Origin: Naasia aerilata
Lineage (GTDB): Bacteria > Actinomycetota > Actinomycetes > Actinomycetales > Microbacteriaceae
Length of the DNA stretch: 64,000 nt
Direction: 5' to 3'
Assembly: GCF_030296595.1 (NCBI RefSeq)
Contig: NZ_AP027731.1
Location: 2,728,001 to 2,792,000, forward strand
A program made the translations under genes and the position numbers. How positions within the stretch are numbered: the stretch's first letter is position 1; every line of letters starts with the position of its first letter. This document shows positions 63,702 to 64,000 of this stretch, in pieces. Below the pieces are notes generated by a model. The model was not told the origin of the DNA. It made no database searches and was given only the letters and a program-made list of their open reading frames with translations.

Positions 63702-64000
63702 TCAGATCCGGTCGCTGCCGCTTCCCCGCAGCTCGCCCGCGTACGCCCGCACCGAGCGCGCGTACCGCGGCAGGTGCGCGGCCAGCGCCTGCAGCGCGAC
63801 GCCGACCGCTTCCCGCTCGCGGCCGGCATCCACGAGGCACAGTGCCAGGAACGCACGCACCGCGTCGTCCAGTTCGTCCGACACCGCGCTCTGCTCAGCC
63901 TCGAGCAGCGCGGCCCCATCCGCGGCCCTGCCAAGGTTGCGGAGCGAGCTGGCGAGCTGGATCACGGCCTGGCGTCGCCGATCCTCGCCGAGCCCGGCCG
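63702..64000 (-). CDS. tetratricopeptide repeat protein, C-terminal part (runs off the window)
   Basis: The visible part is about 98 residues and continues beyond the right edge, since GLGEDRRQAVIQLASSLRNLG reads in frame across the GTG at 63965. ALCLVDAGREREAVGVALQALAAHLPRYARSVRAYA fits the actinobacterial TPR_5-type protein whose function is unknown. The helical A-L-rich pattern supports tandem TPR helices. Confidence 0.75.
   Translation of the reverse strand, partial: AGLGEDRRRQAVIQLASSLRNLGRAADGAALLEAEQSAVSDELDDAVRAFLALCLVDAGREREAVGVALQALAAHLPRYARSVRAYAGELRGSGSDRI

Noticed and set aside
1..64000. Treating the frameshifted genes as pseudogenes
   Set aside because: All breaks are single-base losses in the same G/C context, the proteins are otherwise intact, and essential-type genes such as glgC, serB and the PBP are equally affected.

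Overview
The window is high-GC (roughly 70%) actinobacterial chromosome, most likely from the family Microbacteriaceae (Leifsonia-like). The support is the gene content (DUF3099 and SURF1 beside fabG, actinobacterial glycogen synthase, Rv2629-type hibernation factor, actinobacterial ImuA/ImuB/DnaE2), many GTG starts, -10 boxes of the form TANNNT, and a Microbacteriaceae-type intergenic repeat near 9066. No rRNA, tRNA, CRISPR array, IS element or prophage was seen. It is ordinary housekeeping and accessory chromosome, with one conflict-type operon.

Layout. 1-4.5 kb: ABC-F ATPase, a 760-bp repeat-filled gap, SURF1/small protein/DUF3099 operon, fabG. 4.6-16.6 kb: serB, glgC and glgA (divergent), an ABC ATPase, ribosomal protein L31 type B, a DnaQ-like exonuclease, trehalose synthase, an alpha/beta hydrolase and glycosyltransferase, a phosphatase, a sirtuin, a TrmH methyltransferase. 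16.6-21.6 kb: a PASTA-containing class A PBP and a D,D-carboxypeptidase (divergent), and a GDSL hydrolase. 21.7-27.5 kb: a DEAD-like helicase with a pyrimidine-dimer-glycosylase-like protein, NAD(P)HX dehydratase, a histidine phosphatase, a VIT transporter with acylphosphatase. 27.5-36.3 kb: the SOS mutasome (dnaE2 apart, imuA-imuB together, each with a LexA box) around an unknown lipoprotein and a glycosyltransferase. 36.4-40.1 kb: a tightly overlapping three-gene operon coding for a sensor-like membrane protein with a TIR-like cytosolic domain, a SLATT (DUF4231) membrane effector and a SLOG nucleotide-binding protein. This is the strongest candidate for a little-described system. 40.1-52.3 kb: acidic small proteins, RecQ, a sugar epimerase/oxidoreductase/NUDIX cluster, CoA transferase, secreted HNH nuclease, DUF418-like membrane protein, orphan PCMH protein, MRJP-like protein, MFS exporter. 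52.4-64 kb: beta-mannosidase, a CDGSH/diiron-oxidase pair, Rv2629-like hibernation factor, CsbD, MBL hydrolase, a membrane protein, a RecB-like nuclease-helicase and the end of a TPR gene.

Three window-wide patterns matter. (1) About 19 single-base frameshifts break otherwise intact genes. Nearly all are repaired by restoring one C or G in a G/C run, typically GGGCG read as GGGG, so they look like a systematic sequencing error and the genes are annotated here as intact. (2) Most longer gaps between convergent genes hold long inverted repeats from at least seven families; one copy sits inside the dnaE2 reading frame. (3) At least 16 genes have a TANNNT box only 6-8 nt before the start codon, which predicts leaderless mRNAs.
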